From: Sipunculus nudus
Taxonomy: Eukaryota > Annelida > Sipuncula > Golfingiida > Sipunculidae
Reading direction: 5' to 3'
Length of the DNA stretch: 64,000 bases
Assembly (NCBI GenBank): GCA_026874595.1
Contig: CM049309.1
Span: 11,336,576-11,400,575 of the forward strand
Numbering within the stretch: the stretch's first letter is position 1; each line of letters begins with the position of its first letter. Shown here piece by piece: positions 49,404 to 62,799 of the stretch. The position numbers and the translations under genes are program-made. The notes beneath the pieces are model-generated. The model was given only the letters and a program-made list of their open reading frames with translations, ran no database searches and was not told the origin of the DNA.

Positions 49404-50785
49404 TATCATATGTGCCTTATGATTGGTAGTTGGGCCTCATTTCCGTGATGGAAATGTTACAGGGTCGGGGATTGGCTCCCGGCCAAAGCGATAGTTCATG
49501 ACCCGTGACAGTGATCGTCCGGGTGTGTTTTTGTAAGTTTATCATTCTGAGCAATGACTGAACGCGTAGGTCGCAATACAGGTGCATTATAAACGTCTTC
49601 GATCGTCCTTGATCTAAAGTCCCGTTGAGCCCACGTCCAGGCGCGAGAGGTCATGACCTGTGACTTTTATCGTCCGGATGTGTAACAGATACGTCATTAT
49701 CCTCGCTCCTAAGCCTATATGTTAGAATAATGTGGCCCGAATTCAGAATGAATAAGTCCGTGTTATTTTGTTATTTTGTGGGCACTGCTTTGGACAAAAT
49801 GATAAATATCTTTAAATGATCCAACTGAAAAAAAAGGTAAATTGAGTAAAACTATCCCAGGTCTTATATTCTTGGCGATATATGCCTAAATAATAAGAAA
49901 ATTTAGTGATATAAGGCGTACCGGAAACAGACCATATTTGCAATTTCAAAGTGTTTCAGCCGTCACCAATCGTAGCGGCCGCTTGGGTGTCCGTTAGCCG
50001 GGGTGATTTTAGCCATTGGGTGGACAAAAAGTGTCCGTTGTCTTAAATAGTGGGATATCCGCCCCAGAGGAGTTCTAAAAAGAGAAAAAAAAAACGCTCG
50101 GTCGGCCCAAAAACTGTCCGTTAGGCGGAGTGTCCGCCCCATAGGGGTTTCCGCAGCTCGGGGTTTCACTGTATATTAGTTTACTTGTTTGTATACCTGT
50201 TTGAATAAAATGCGCATAAACAATGAATAAGGTCTTTCAATTAAGTTTTGGACAGGCGGGTCGTGCGGGAAAGGACAGGTGAATTCACAATTTGAGATGA
50301 CTCGGGGAAAGATGCAAATGTTTGTACACTGCGATGGCGGAGGGATGTGCTTTCTGAGAGCTCTCTGTTTTGGAGCCGGGAAGAAACCTGAGCAAGGACC
50401 TGAATAACTGCGGAGTTCAGGGTCCAGATGCACTGAATGTTCAGATAATGACGAGTGTTGTTTGCTACATCTCACTGCCTGCTGGTGTGTTTACACTCGG
50501 TGCAAGTTGACGAGGAGTGCTTCTCAACACATTCAATACAGCTCGGACAATATGTGTGGAATATTACACTTATGAGAAAACCGAACCACATGGAAAGCGC
50601 TTTTGCAGAGCCAAAACGATAAAGTTGAACTATTTATATCATTATATCAATTGATGCTGAGAGCGTGCACTGTTGTTAAGGTTAAGTCATGCTGGCGGTT
50701 GAGATGGTGGACTGTATGTATAATGGGTATTATAAACACGCTCACATTAAAGCAAGGGCATTCCCTACCTCCCTCCCCCTCCACC

Positions 50786-50789
<4 letters not shown>

Positions 50790-50847
<58 letters not shown>

Positions 50848-50951
50848 GTACAATAGTAAGGGATCGACAGATTCGCCATCCTTTATTAACTAAAAATATA
50901 TCATTACCAGTTATTGGTTCAGACTGTATGATGGATTAAGTTGGAAGATGG

Positions 50952-51000
<49 letters not shown>
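50790..51000. repeat. (TC)n and (AT)n microsatellites
   Basis: TC at 50790-50842 and AT at 50957-51000. Confidence 0.95.
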
Positions 51001-51005
<5 letters not shown>

Positions 51006-51338
51006 TGGATATAGTTACATATATGTGTGTGTGATGGTGTGTGTGTGTTATATGTCACGCGTTTCTACAAACAATGTTGCATAAAATGCATGATCACGAA
51101 TGGACTCTACGGTGCTCATGTATGTGTAAACATCTAAATTCCAAGAACTTTCATTATGTATATAGACAGAGATGGTCTGGATATTAGACAGATCAATACA
51201 CGGAAGAGCTTATAGCGTGTTACCTGCTGTAGACGATACAATAAATGTAAATGGTACGCAGCCAGCGGGAGGGTTAAATGCAGCAAATCATCAATATTGC
51301 ATACGTACTGTAAAATGTCTCTCATTGATTTGACCTGG

Positions 51339-51341
<3 letters not shown>

Positions 51342-51397
<56 letters not shown>
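51342..51397. repeat. (TC)n microsatellite
   Basis: 56 bp of pure TC. Confidence 0.95.
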
Positions 51398-51401
<4 letters not shown>

Positions 51402-51669
51402 ATGATCGCTTGATAATTATCTTCATTTCTTTGTTAAGATTCTAAATTATCTTATGTTTATATGGGAAAATGGAAACAGGTTAATATTTCTGCTACTACG
51501 GTTAGTATGTACAATAAGTACAGTTTATATATAGGTTAAGTACATTTTCTATGTCTTGTCTTTACCGTTTTGGGATCATGTATAACACTGTGTGTACTTT
51601 ATCTTTCCTTGTATCTGTTCCCTCTCTCTCTCAAGTAATCCTTTCGTTGGGAAGATACTAAATAATCTT

Positions 51670-51672
51670 CTC

Positions 51673-51736
<64 letters not shown>

Positions 51737-51765
51737 GTCTGTCTGTCTTTCTGTCTGTCTCTGAC
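51670..51765. repeat. (CT)n(GTCT)n compound repeat
   Basis: CT to 51732, then six GTCT-like units. Confidence 0.95.
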
Positions 51766-52050
51766 AAGCTTACTCAATTGTTCAGTCCTTTATAACGCTG
51801 GATAAGACAAGGCAGGGGAGAAAAGTTCAATAACCTATATCCCATGTTCCCGTGGTCGTGGATTTAGACTACGCCTGTCCAACATGTCGGCGCCCACACG
51901 GGGGTTATGTGTAAATATCACAAACATTTCCAGCGGTCAGTGACAGGGTAAGAGCGAGCTCAAGTTGCCCCAGATATGTGTGGTGCACGGCCTGGTATTC
52001 CATTAGTCACCGTGTGAAAAGGGTTTCTCTTTCTGTATGTCTTTTTCTCT

Positions 52051-52054
<4 letters not shown>

Positions 52055-52114
<60 letters not shown>
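52055..52114. repeat. (AT)n microsatellite at left end of pogo-like element
   Basis: 60 bp of AT that runs into the element's CAGTG terminus. Confidence 0.95.
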
Positions 52115-52115
<1 letters not shown>

Positions 52116-52117
<2 letters not shown>

Positions 52118-53393
52118 GTGAAAACTGGGCTAACGGACACCTAGCTCAGACGGACAACTGGCTATTACGGACAAGATATTTAAGTCCCTTCAAAATTCCT
52201 TATATGTTATGTATAAGCAGAACCTCTGTAAGGCGGACACCTCACTACGACGGACAACGGACAGCAGATTACAACTCAAACCAACATTCTAAGAGTAAAT
52301 GAACCTGACAAATGCGGACACGATACGCCACCTTCGGCGGACACTGATCACTCGCCCCGGGCAACATCAAAGACCACCGGTACTGTTGTTGCTCCTGGGA
52401 CTGGAACACAAAGGATTATGCAATCCCAAGTTATTACCTTTATGCGTGTCCGTGCTCATGTCACGGTGTGATGTGTTCCTACGTTGAACACAGAAAATAT
52501 GAAGCGGTGAACATCGTGTCACGGTTGATCATTCACACGTTGCGAAGCTGCATATTTTTCGCTCGACCGCGGGGTCATTGAATTGTTTAAACGGCTACCG
52601 ATAACCCATGCGTCCCTGACCTCACCACGCAATATCTAACGGTAAAATTAGCCACTGTTATAGCAGGCTGTTTGATATTAATTTATCGGTTTTGCTCAGT
52701 ATATCTCAAACTGATCTGCTCAGTGTCAAACATCTGCTCGCTCCGTAGCTGTTTGTACCGTGCCGCCGTGCACAAGCTCCTCGGGGTTCGTTTAATTTCG
52801 GGTGCCTTCAACATTAAAGCAAATCAAACCAAACAACCATCATTAAAAAAAGTTTTTTTTATGTTAAAGCTACATTTACCTATAAAAACGAATGTTCCCA
52901 GGTTCGTAGCCATTACAATCTTCGCATTATCAACGTCGTCATTATCTTTGAGATTATCGCATTTGGCCAGTTGAACAAGGAGTTTTAGGCTATGCCGCCA
53001 GGTGGAACCACACGTACACCTGGGCGGGAGATTATGCTATCTCAGAAAGTCAAGCTTATTCTACTAAGTGAATCAGCGAAAAAGAGCGTACGTGAGGATA
53101 TGAACATTGTTTTTACGGATGTCTTCATAGACTTTTTCTTTATATTGTTCACTACTTGAGATAAGTAAAAATAATCACAGTTTGTATATGAATATTGAAT
53201 GCATGTGTGCATCAATATGTTGTACATATACATAAAATCTAATATAATACAGTAAACACGTTCTTGCAGATGTTCGTTCTCTTTATTTATAATCGTCCAG
53301 TTATCAACCAAGGTCAACCTGCCTAATAAGGACACCTCACTATTAAGGACAAAATGATCGAGTCCCTTGACTGTCCGCTTTAGACAGGTTTCA

Positions 53394-53396
<3 letters not shown>
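52116..53396 (+). mobile_element. Degraded pogo-like element with terminal inverted repeats
   Basis: The left end CAGTGAAAACTGGGCTAACGG at 52116 and the inverted right end (CAGTGAAACCTGTCTAAAGCGG, read on the minus strand from 53396) are related. Both are followed by repeated GGACACCT/GGACAA motifs. The right end abuts TA and the left TT, and both flanks are (AT)n tracts. Inside lies a short frame resembling the first helix-turn-helix of CENP-B/pogo transposases. At 1.28 kb it is shorter than an intact pogo element (usually about 2 kb), and the rest of the transposase, including the catalytic DDE region, is not recognisable. Confidence 0.65.
52992..53159 (+). pseudogene. Remnant of pogo/CENP-B-type transposase N-terminus
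   Basis: A 55-codon frame begins MPPGGTTRTPGREIM and continues LSQKVKLILLSESAKKSV. The latter part fits the CENP-B N-terminal helix-turn-helix seen in pogo-family transposases (a Leu-Ser, then Lys-Val/Leu-x-Leu/Ile, then Ser-x-Lys-x-Ser-Val-Arg-Glu pattern). After REDMN the similarity ends and a hydrophobic, low-information stretch leads to TGA. The position inside an element with pogo-like inverted repeats supports the assignment. It is broken and cannot make a working enzyme. Confidence 0.55.

Positions 53397-53464
<68 letters not shown>
53397..53464. repeat. (TA)n microsatellite at right end of pogo-like element
   Basis: 68 bp of TA starting at the element's terminal TA. Confidence 0.95.
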
Positions 53465-53465
<1 letters not shown>

Positions 53466-55390
53466 GCTCCTCTCTTTCTCTTTCTATCTCACTCTATGTA
53501 TATATATATATTTATTTACATATACATATTTCAGTGTTACTCCAATGTCTATACAAGCTGATGAATAATAGAAATGACAACCTTTTGCTAGACCAGCATC
53601 GTTATCATTATTATTATATTATAATTACTAAACTGAATCATCTTCATCATCATCATAGTAACCGATCTGACTAAAAAAATGTTCTCTATTTGTGCTTCGC
53701 GCGTTTGTAAATTAGTGTGTTTTCGTACCGTGATTACATAGATGCTAGTGGTATAAACATTGTATGAAGACTGCTATACATTTACTCCCTCTGTAATAAT
53801 AACTCCGGCGAAAGCATAAACTGGAAAAAAGACTAAGCATTTATTGATAACCATAAATAAAAAGAGGATGGTCGTTTCTGTGTTAACGTCTTGAATCATC
53901 GCGTATCTAATTATGTATAATCTACTCAGGTCACCATTGTGGACGAGCTGAAGTGTTGCTGAGAGCCGATGATGTCAGATTGGACAGGACACCACATTCT
54001 GAGTCAAACGATGAGATCACTCGATTATACGTTGAGACAGTGCATGATGACAACCAAAGATAGAGACCAAGCGGGTTATCTAATCCATTACTACACATGA
54101 CGAAGGTCAAAAAGTCATATTTATATTCATAAAACCATCGACAACCGAAAACATACAAACTCAATATTTTTTATTATATGGCTTATAGAATTCTTTTCCT
54201 GGTTCGGCATGGCCTCATGGGGAAAAATAAACGTTATACATTTTAAAGTTCGCAGGAAATATGAACAATGTGGGCTTTTATCTTAAGCCACTTGCAGATT
54301 AATATGCTTGAGACATAGGCGTTTTAGAAAGTGGGAAGCGTTCAGAAAAAGGAAATATATTCTATTATTTTTTTACTTATTTCATGGGAACAAACTTTAT
54401 ATCAGAGAGTAGTTTTTAAGTTGTCCAAATGTCTTTCTAAAAGACTAAAGGATCAAATGTCTTACAAACTAAAGGATATTTATCATTTGTTTTTATAAAG
54501 GAAATGTCAGTGAGATCACGTGACCCAGAGACATTGATGACACCAAACGATATCACCGGCAACCCATTACCGTAAATGATAAAGAAATCAAGATGAAAAG
54601 GGACAGGCAAGTAAATGCTGTGCCCACATACGGAAAATTAATTGCCGACCGGAACAGATCTTGTCTAAGAATAGCAGGAACTCGGGTCCTTGATAAATAT
54701 CGTGTCTTTTCAGAATTTTCTGCCGTGCCTTCCGAGGTTAACGTAAGGAGAACTACCAGCGTGGTCTGGGTAAGAGAGAGGTTATTAACGAGGTCACAGA
54801 GTCCAAAGGATAGGTCCCTGTGGTTTAGATAATTAACTAAAAATCCATACGACGGCGTCCGTGAGGGTTTGAAAGAAGATACATCGATGACGTCCATTTA
54901 ACATGTTAATCCACAAGAATGAAATTCGTGCCGTTTTGTCATTGGATATTTCTTGATCGGGCACTATATTTCGTTAGAATTATACCATATTGTCTTAATA
55001 TGATTGAATAAAATTATGTCTGTGGAACAACAAGTGCACGGCACCAGTGTTTCCCTGACAGATCCAGTTAAGGGTCTCATGAGAAATCTTGACCAGACCA
55101 CAGGTTTTCCCGCCCATGGACTTTTTGAATATTTTCATCAAATCCAATGGTCTCCTGAAGTAATTATAATGAAATATATTATTATGTAAGTTAATATCAC
55201 TAAATCATTCTGCCTTTTGGGACTGTTTCTCACATTTAATGGTCTAAAAAAGTGTACATATATTAGGCCCAAATCCAAGTTATAGCCTCCCTCTTCTACC
55301 AGTAAATTCAGTGAGTGTTTGTGTGAGAGAGAGAGACAGAGAGAGAGAGGCAGACAGACATATACATGTGTATTTGACAAACACCAATAC

Positions 55391-55392
<2 letters not shown>

Positions 55393-55474
<82 letters not shown>
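55393..55474. repeat. (AT)n microsatellite with phase slip
   Basis: 82 bp of AT interrupted once by AATA. Confidence 0.95.
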
Positions 55475-55477
<3 letters not shown>

Positions 55478-57137
55478 TGTTATTTAATTCATTTTCCAAG
55501 CCAGGTATATACTTGTATACGTGTATTTAAATCTGTTATATCTCTTAATGTTCCTGGTCGCTATTAAGAAGTATGCATGATTGCAAGTCCTGACCCTCAG
55601 TGACCCTTCTAAGCAGGTCACAGCGTGTTATTTACGTGTGTGATTACGGAATGACAGATTGTGTTACCGGAGAGAACGCAGGGTTAATGGCACCTGTCAG
55701 CACGCACTGATTCCAGGCTCCTAGTTTGCAAGTGTTCTCCGGTATATCTCACTGACATGCAAGCTTTATGTATATACACACGGACCAGCTGAGGATGGGG
55801 TGGTCTGGCCTGAGGTCAGGTACACCTGTTTGACCTTTATGACCGTTGTACCTGACATGCACCTGTATTTTTAGGCCTATCAAGCTGATGTACAAGTGAG
55901 GTTACACCACTGTGCTATACCTGTAGTGATATCAGTATGTGATGTATTTTATAAGAAACCCGTGAGTTTGATAATGCGCCGAATTATCATATAAACCCAT
56001 GGCAGGTGGCTCTTAACTATTTATTACCACAGATTCCGGTTACCATTTTCATTGTTTAAGAATATTCTGTTTATTCTCGAGGTATGAATTCAGACAGAGT
56101 GATTTCTCAACTTGCACCTGAAGCAAGTTAAACATGTGACCATGAAAATCGCATTTGATAGAAGAGAAATTCAAGATATCAATAAAGGGTAAAAAATATT
56201 TGTTTTGCCTGTACTACCAAATTGCCAGGAAATATTTATAATTTAGTGGAACATACTAGCCATCTGGTCTATGAAATATACTGCACATGATGTGAAATGA
56301 AGGCCATGTGTTCACGCGGCAGTTGATCAGCTTTAACTGCTGGCTTACTTACTGCGTGGAGCTCATTTATTGTGGAGCTATAATTATTCGACTAGAAAAA
56401 AGATCTTGAAAAAAAACTAAAGGTTAATTTAAGGTGTTTTGACCGATTTCCTGCACGGAAAAGTGGGTAAGGCACTCAGAAGAGGAGTGGTGAAACGACA
56501 TTCTCTGATGCCTGTATTATCGCCCACCCATTGAGTAACGTGACTTTGGAGCAAGTGAAGACTAACGCTGTCATTGCTGTTAGGTCTACAAAGATGGTCT
56601 ATATAAAGACGGATAGGGTTATTTAGGAAGAGAATCAATCTACAATAATGACATTTATCTGGCTTATTTTTTAGTCAGGTGACCAATCCACCGCCATTAC
56701 GTCATGAGACTCGCAAGGTCTCCCAAATCGGATGGTTAGTATGGTTACAGAAAGTAACGATTGCCAGAGTGATGGTATCAGTGTCCTCACGAGGTGTAAC
56801 CATGGTAACAACTTCCGAGTTTCCAGTTCTTCTAATGCTTGCAGAGCCAAGTCAAATAACGACCCATTTCTGTTGCATGTTTTATTAAGGTCCACTCTGA
56901 TAATCTATTTCAGTGTGTGGTGAAGATTGGACGTAACGGGTTTATTAAACACTTAACTTTTCTGACGCGAGTATGGCTCACTCGGGATTGATACCGGGAA
57001 CTTCCTTTCTCTTCAGTAATATTTCCTGAGGTCAAACATACTGCATATTTATGTCCAGTTCTGAATATCTCTTTCAACTTAAAGAAAATTAATTCTCTAG
57101 AAATTTTTGAAGATTTTGTGTGCAATTACAATCACAC

Positions 57138-57138
57138 A

Positions 57139-57196
<58 letters not shown>

Positions 57197-57252
57197 TATA
57201 TTTTATATCATATATTATATATTATATATTATATATTATATATTATATATTT
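57138..57252. repeat. (ATT)n plus TATAT-rich array
   Basis: About 17 ATT units, then repeated ATATATT units of 8-10 bp. Confidence 0.93.
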
Positions 57253-57513
57253 TGTGTGTGTATTTATTTTCTGTGTGACCCATGTCAAATATAGTACAAC
57301 TTGGTATTAGGTTTTAAAAATAAGGTATTCTTTATGGGTTTAATTCTATAAACCATGCTCAGGTACATATATTTACAGTAAACTCAGAACTAGAGAAATG
57401 GAACCAGATTCTATCATTCTGAATAATAATATATTTTATTTTCAATATATCAATTATCTGAATATAACTATAGGAATAACACTGATCATCCCCCATGCTA
57501 AAACGTGGGGAGG

Positions 57514-57516
<3 letters not shown>

Positions 57517-57603
<87 letters not shown>
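57517..57603. repeat. (AT)n microsatellite
   Basis: 87 bp of pure AT, the longest in the window. Confidence 0.97.
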
Positions 57604-57604
<1 letters not shown>

Positions 57605-58296
57605 TAACCATCCCCTCTCCTGTATTAACGCCCCTGGGTCAATTATTATCAAAAGGAGACAAGTGATGTACTAGACTCCCGTCCCTGTATATACTGAATA
57701 TAATAATTTAAGCAGTTTGCGAAATATTATTATAAAAATATGATATTAACCGATAATACACCTAAAACTTATCAGATATGAGAAGATATGATGCACCTAT
57801 ATTATATATAAGAAAAATTACCGATAGACGGACGGACAAACGGACAGAGCTGATTACTATCTCTACCGCTCTGCTGCATGCATAGATTGGACAATAATCA
57901 GTGCTCACATTTAGACCAGTTGACGTGATATCATCAATGTTATGTACAGCTCCGAAAAGCGATATAGTGAAAGTGTTAATACTAATGGCATGTCTGCTGC
58001 TGGTTGTTAATTATTAAATTACTGGTGTGCGATGTTGTGATTAAACATCCGTGATGCCTGTTATCATACCATTAATATTGATTGATTAAGGGGAGTGAAA
58101 ACGAGGCACCATATAGAGAGTGGTATAAAACAAGGTGATACCAAACCATTAAACGACAGGCACTAATGCAATAACATTAATATTCATAAGATTATTCAAA
58201 TATGGCATTAAATTTTCAGTACACTAGTTAAACCATAGTACATCAACCTAAATTTGGCAAAACAACTATTCCGTCCAGTTATTGCCACAACCACAA

Positions 58297-58334
58297 CCCC
58301 CCCCCCCCCCCCCCCTCTCTCTCTCTCTCTCTCT
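58297..58334. repeat. Poly-C followed by (TC)n
   Basis: 19 C residues, then 9-10 TC units. Confidence 0.95.
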
Positions 58335-58778
58335 GCCTCTCTCCATATGAGTGGTAATGAAGCCTGCTTCTACTGTCATCAAAATAATTGTTATAACAGT
58401 TTATAGGCCCATTAAGCACAATGACACATTACATTTTATGAATTAATCAATCCCCTCTAAACAAGAGAGATCTCATCTGTTATTAATTAAGCCAGGAAAT
58501 TCCACGATCCGGCAACAATCACTCCATATCTTTAAGCATAATGCTTCATTTACACCCCAGCAGTTCCAGTTAATTAACGCATGCTCTTTTATATTATTAT
58601 AATTCCACATTACAAAGAGCCAGATTCATGCAATGAGAGGTGATCTGTGTCAAATTTTGAAGGATTGTATGCATTTTATTCTATTTTATTTTACGTCATT
58701 TTTGTATTATTATATGATTACATCTTGTGTTATTATATGATTATGAAAACTAAGGGGTAGAGGTATCAGTACAGTGTG

Positions 58779-58786
58779 ATATATAT

Positions 58787-58835
<49 letters not shown>
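58779..58835. repeat. Imperfect (AT)n with ATAC breaks
   Basis: AT repeats interrupted by ACATACATACAT and ATAC. Confidence 0.9.
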
Positions 58836-59039
58836 CCGAGAGAGAAAGCGAGTTAGAGACCCATGGTTATTATCAATGGTTATGAAATCATGTATATACC
58901 TTGATAAGTAACATAAGGTGATAAGTAACGGACAGACTTGGCGAAATCACAAGCGGAACATAAACTAGGGACCCATGGGTCTCGACGCTTAGCTGAATTT
59001 GTCTATAAGGATATTTTAAAAGAATTTTTATATAATGGC

Positions 59040-59860
59040 AGTCCTGTGACCTTAACCAATGACCTTGTGAACAAAAAACCTTAGAACTTAATATCCTTGA
59101 ACTTGCAGCATTAGGATCATTGTAACAATCTTTTAAAAAGTGACCTTGACCTCTGACAAGATAACCTCAAATTCTACAGGTTTCCCCACTTTGGGCAAGT
59201 AGGCCATGTGTGAAAGTGATGAAAAGTTTGATTTCCAGTGCATCCTCAATCTTTTTAAAGAAGTGGCTCCTGTGACTTTCAACTTTGATCTCTGGACCCT
59301 GAAAATCAAAATGAATTTATTTAAGTGGTTGGTCATTATTAAATCAAGTTTGAAGCCAGTCTGTCCATCCAAATTAGAATTATCATCCATAAACTAATTT
59401 GTGAATGGATGGGCCCTGAGACATTGACCTTTGGCCTATGACCCAAAAAATGAACAGAAATTCCCCCTAGTGGCAGGTTAGCAATATCTTGAAGATAGCG
59501 CCACCAGTCTGCAGAAACAGATAGAACACTCCATGATCAATATCTATGCGAAGAATCATGGTGATCAAAGCATTAGTTGTTCAGATACTTCAGGTTTTGT
59601 ATTAAATTTTCCAATATTCTGGGGGGGTACTTCGGAGCCAAATTGCTCGAAGAATATGGGTAACAGAGACCTAATGCCAGGTTTTTAAGAAGATTTTTCA
59701 TGGACCTCCCTGGATGTCAAGTTAGAAGATTCCAAGTCCAGCGGTTACGATTTGTGCCCTGTTAACGGACAGACGGCCGTATGGCTAGACGGCCGGACGG
59801 ACGACGGACTCAGGGTGATCGCTATAGCTCAGATGACTTACAGTCAGCTAAGCCAAAAAT
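59040..59860 (+). repeat. Diverged interspersed relative of the TGACCT repeat, with 3' tail
   Basis: Shares ATCCTCAATCTTTTTAAAGA, CTCCTGTGAC, ATTATCATCCATAAACTAAT and TGACCTTTGGCC with the array at 63.2-64 kb. It continues into a tail rich in GGACGGAC/GACGGAC followed by GGTGATCGCTATAGCTCA. A similar tail is familiar to me from repeats in molluscan genomes (memory only). It may be the source element of the tandem array. Confidence 0.6.
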
Positions 59861-60547
59861 GGTGTCACGTCAATATGATGAAGTGTGCGTAAATCGTCAT
59901 ACGAGATATAGGATGCACTCTGTGACCCCGCACCGACTTTTCAATAGGAAACTAAAGTGTTCCGTTCTCAGAATGAGAGTTATCAGGTGGGCGATGAACA
60001 GAGAATAGTTCTATGCATGGGTATGTTCAAAGCTCCACAATTTCAAGCTTACCAGAGAATAATATTTGCCAGAACTATATTGGAAGAACTCTAAAGTAGT
60101 GAAACATTTATTGAACTGATGAATGTTGAAAGAGAGGATGTAGGAAAAAAAACTTTTGATTGATCTTGTGAAGGCGAGCAAAATTAGGGAAAATAATTAA
60201 GAGTTCAAAAGACTAATACATAATAAGAAGAGTATTAAAAAGAGATATGATCTGATAGGAAGATAAAAACAGTACAGAGTATAAACTGACAGTATGATGT
60301 ATCACAAAACGTTATTTGACCAATGGGGCGGTATAGATTTATATTTTGTAAATAAATGGTACTTTGAGATGAGTAATGTAAAATCCTAACATGAACACTG
60401 TGTACTGTAATGTACCGTAGATGACAGACTGAGGCCTTTAACTATTTTTTTAAATCGTTCAAATTGCTATACAACATATGAAAAAAAGCTGTATATTATC
60501 TCCAGTGGAGATTATCTCCAATGCAATATCCATTCACTATTCTAAAT

Positions 60548-60835
60548 TGCCTCCGCCAGCAGGGTATGCGTTGTGTGTGTGTTTGTGTGTTTGTTCACAA
60601 AATAACACACGCAACAATGAACGGAATCTCATAATATTTGTCAGGGCATTTCGGAAATAGACCAATTTAGATTAGATTTTGGTGTGGATCCAGCATGCGA
60701 TCCGGATTCAGGAATGTCAACAAGGAATATTCACAAATGTACGGTCACATATATATGCATGAATGAACCTGGGAATATGGGCTAACTAAGTGAATGGCGG
60801 AGGCTTGCCGTCATAGAATGCTGATTTCTAGTTTT
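60548..60835 (+). repeat. Full-length copy of an interspersed CCTCCGCC-family repeat
   Basis: Begins GCCTCCGCCAGCAGGGTATG, includes a GTTTGTGTGTTTGTTCACAA segment, GGCATTTCGGAAATAG, GATCCGGATTC and TGAACCTGGGAATATGGGC, and ends GGCGGAGGCTTGCCGTCATA...GATTTCTAGTT. The ends share an inverted GCCTCCGCCA. This family is widespread in animal genomes (memory only). It is probably a non-autonomous DNA element. Confidence 0.7.
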
Positions 60836-62757
60836 ATATTTTACAACTTTTTAATAACCCTCCCGTATTTGTAAACACGATGCTCATTATAGATAGGTAT
60901 AAGCATTGCGGAAGATACTAAAAGTTAACTTTGGACAGGAAAGCATTCAGGTATGTTCTAAAAGTTAGTATTAGAAGGATGATCTTTTTATCTACAGACA
61001 GTTCACAGGCAGCCACTATTAAGCAGACAACCTGAAGTGCATAGTCAGATAAACAATCGCATTTTAAAGTTCCAGGTGCCTGCAGGCAAAATAAAACCCT
61101 GGGCGAGCTTACTGTTTATAATCCGAAGTGGGACCCTCAGGATTAATAAAATAATTGGTCCATCTCCTAGAAAGGTAGGCCGCATTTCACACGGCTCGGT
61201 AAAAACGAGGCTCGCTTCTCTGGAAGGAGTGGATTGATAACAACTGTGAGTGCGGATGATAAACTGTGCCGAACTTAGTGAATGATTTGCAACTCGTTCA
61301 CAGTCTGTGAGACAAGTGTTTCTATCCCCTTTCTATGAGGTCAAGTGCGCGTAGAGAAGAATGAATTACAGTTTGTACATAAACCCTTTCGTAATTGCAA
61401 GTGATGCAATAACACAAAGGCCATTCTAGTGCGCCTCCTTCGGTGTTTACACAATCAAATCTGTCAGTCTACGTTTGCTGACGGAGGCTATGAAACCACC
61501 CATGTCTTTCCGTCTCTCTGTTCGTCCATTTGTCTGTCCGTTTACCTGTTTGTTTCAATTAAGCCTTATTTGACTTAAGTCCAATCCTATGTAATACCTT
61601 TTCACACTAAAAGTGACTCGAGTACGGTTTTTCCAATACCGAATTCAACATTTTTTGTTCGACACTTCCGCTTTATTCCGATGCGCTCTGCTGCTTTACA
61701 ACAACGTCCTGAGATTGAACATTATTAAAACGCTTTGCAAGGCACAAAATATGATACCCCTTTGGAATCGTATTTGTGGCTTTTAAGGCAGAATCAACAA
61801 ATTATTTCCTTTTTGTTGTCTGTGGATGTTTTATGAGACTTCTGAATGGTTGTAGCACCAAAATAATGCTCAATTGCCCTACATATCCATCAATTTACCA
61901 AGAGCCCTAACGGTAACATAGATTATGTGAAGTGTCCCACAGTCCTTTGCAATGGATCTAGACTGGGACACCGCTTTGATATTATCGCTGTTGGAACTGG
62001 AAAAGCGGGCGTTAATATAGGGGTCAGTGCAGGGTACCAGTCGATCAACGTCCGCTCACTACAAGTTCATAACGTTTGTTATGTATAAATCACGGCGGGC
62101 TATCAAGGATTTTTAGGGGATATTGTTTCATTAAAATAGAACGGTAAGAATGTTGCAAGACAGAAGGTGTTTCCTTGAAAAGTAACAAACTTTTATTTTA
62201 ATGTCTGACAGCTGAGAACAGATGAAGCTAGTTGTGGCGGAAGGTTGCATGGTAAATCCGCTATATTTTTACATAACTATGAACCGAAGACTAGTGAATG
62301 CGTTATCACTTCTCGCTTGTTTGCAAAAGCGGGGAGTGACTGATAGTTCTCGGGGTGAAGAGAATTGATAAAAAAAGGTATATATAACCACTGTAAAAAA
62401 CGCTAAACGCATGATTAAGTACCTGTGTAAATTATTTATATAAAGTTCCAAAGTACGGCAAACCCACATTAGGCATTGTTATGTGGTACACTTGATAAAC
62501 CATTGACCTATATATGCAAGAGACTATTCTATGGAAGGCCCGGTACCTGCGGTTCTAAACGATTCCACAACTCCCACTGTGGCCTGTAAACCTGATCATT
62601 CACAGACGCCGCATATAGACAGCCCGAGACACGGTGCAAAACAGCTCTTATCTCAACCCTATAATTAATTAGTAACCTAACTGTTGATCTTACTCTTTAA
62701 TTTTTAGCCTGTTTCAATGATAATAATAATAATAAAAAAGTAGAGAAAACTATGCCA

Positions 62758-62758
62758 G

Positions 62759-62799
<41 letters not shown>
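62758..62799. repeat. (TC)n(AT)n microsatellite
   Basis: 24 bp of TC then 17 bp of AT. Confidence 0.95.

Larger units (their letters stand above)
48201..50171. mobile_element. Non-coding pogo-like element hosting the TRIM insertion
   Basis: The left end TA-CAGTGAACCCCCTCTGGGGCGG at 48201 and the right end (reverse complement TA-CAGTGAAACCCC...TATGGGGCGGAC) at 50171 are inverted relative to each other and both abut TA, the pogo/Tc1-type target. Subterminal GTCCGTTA/CGGACA motifs recur near both ends. A second copy of the left end at 48483 could be the true terminus. No transposase frame is visible. The call as pogo-like rests on the CAGT(A/G)(A/G)AACC terminus and the TA site. Confidence 0.55.

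Noticed and set aside
52869-52908. Minus-strand MATNLGTFVFI followed by a phase-1 donor, a possible first exon for gene A
   Set aside because: Too short for a signal peptide and located inside a pogo-like mobile element.
54553-54897. 114-codon minus-strand frame with a hydrophobic C-terminal end
   Set aside because: No domain or splice logic, and it cannot be joined in phase to gene A.
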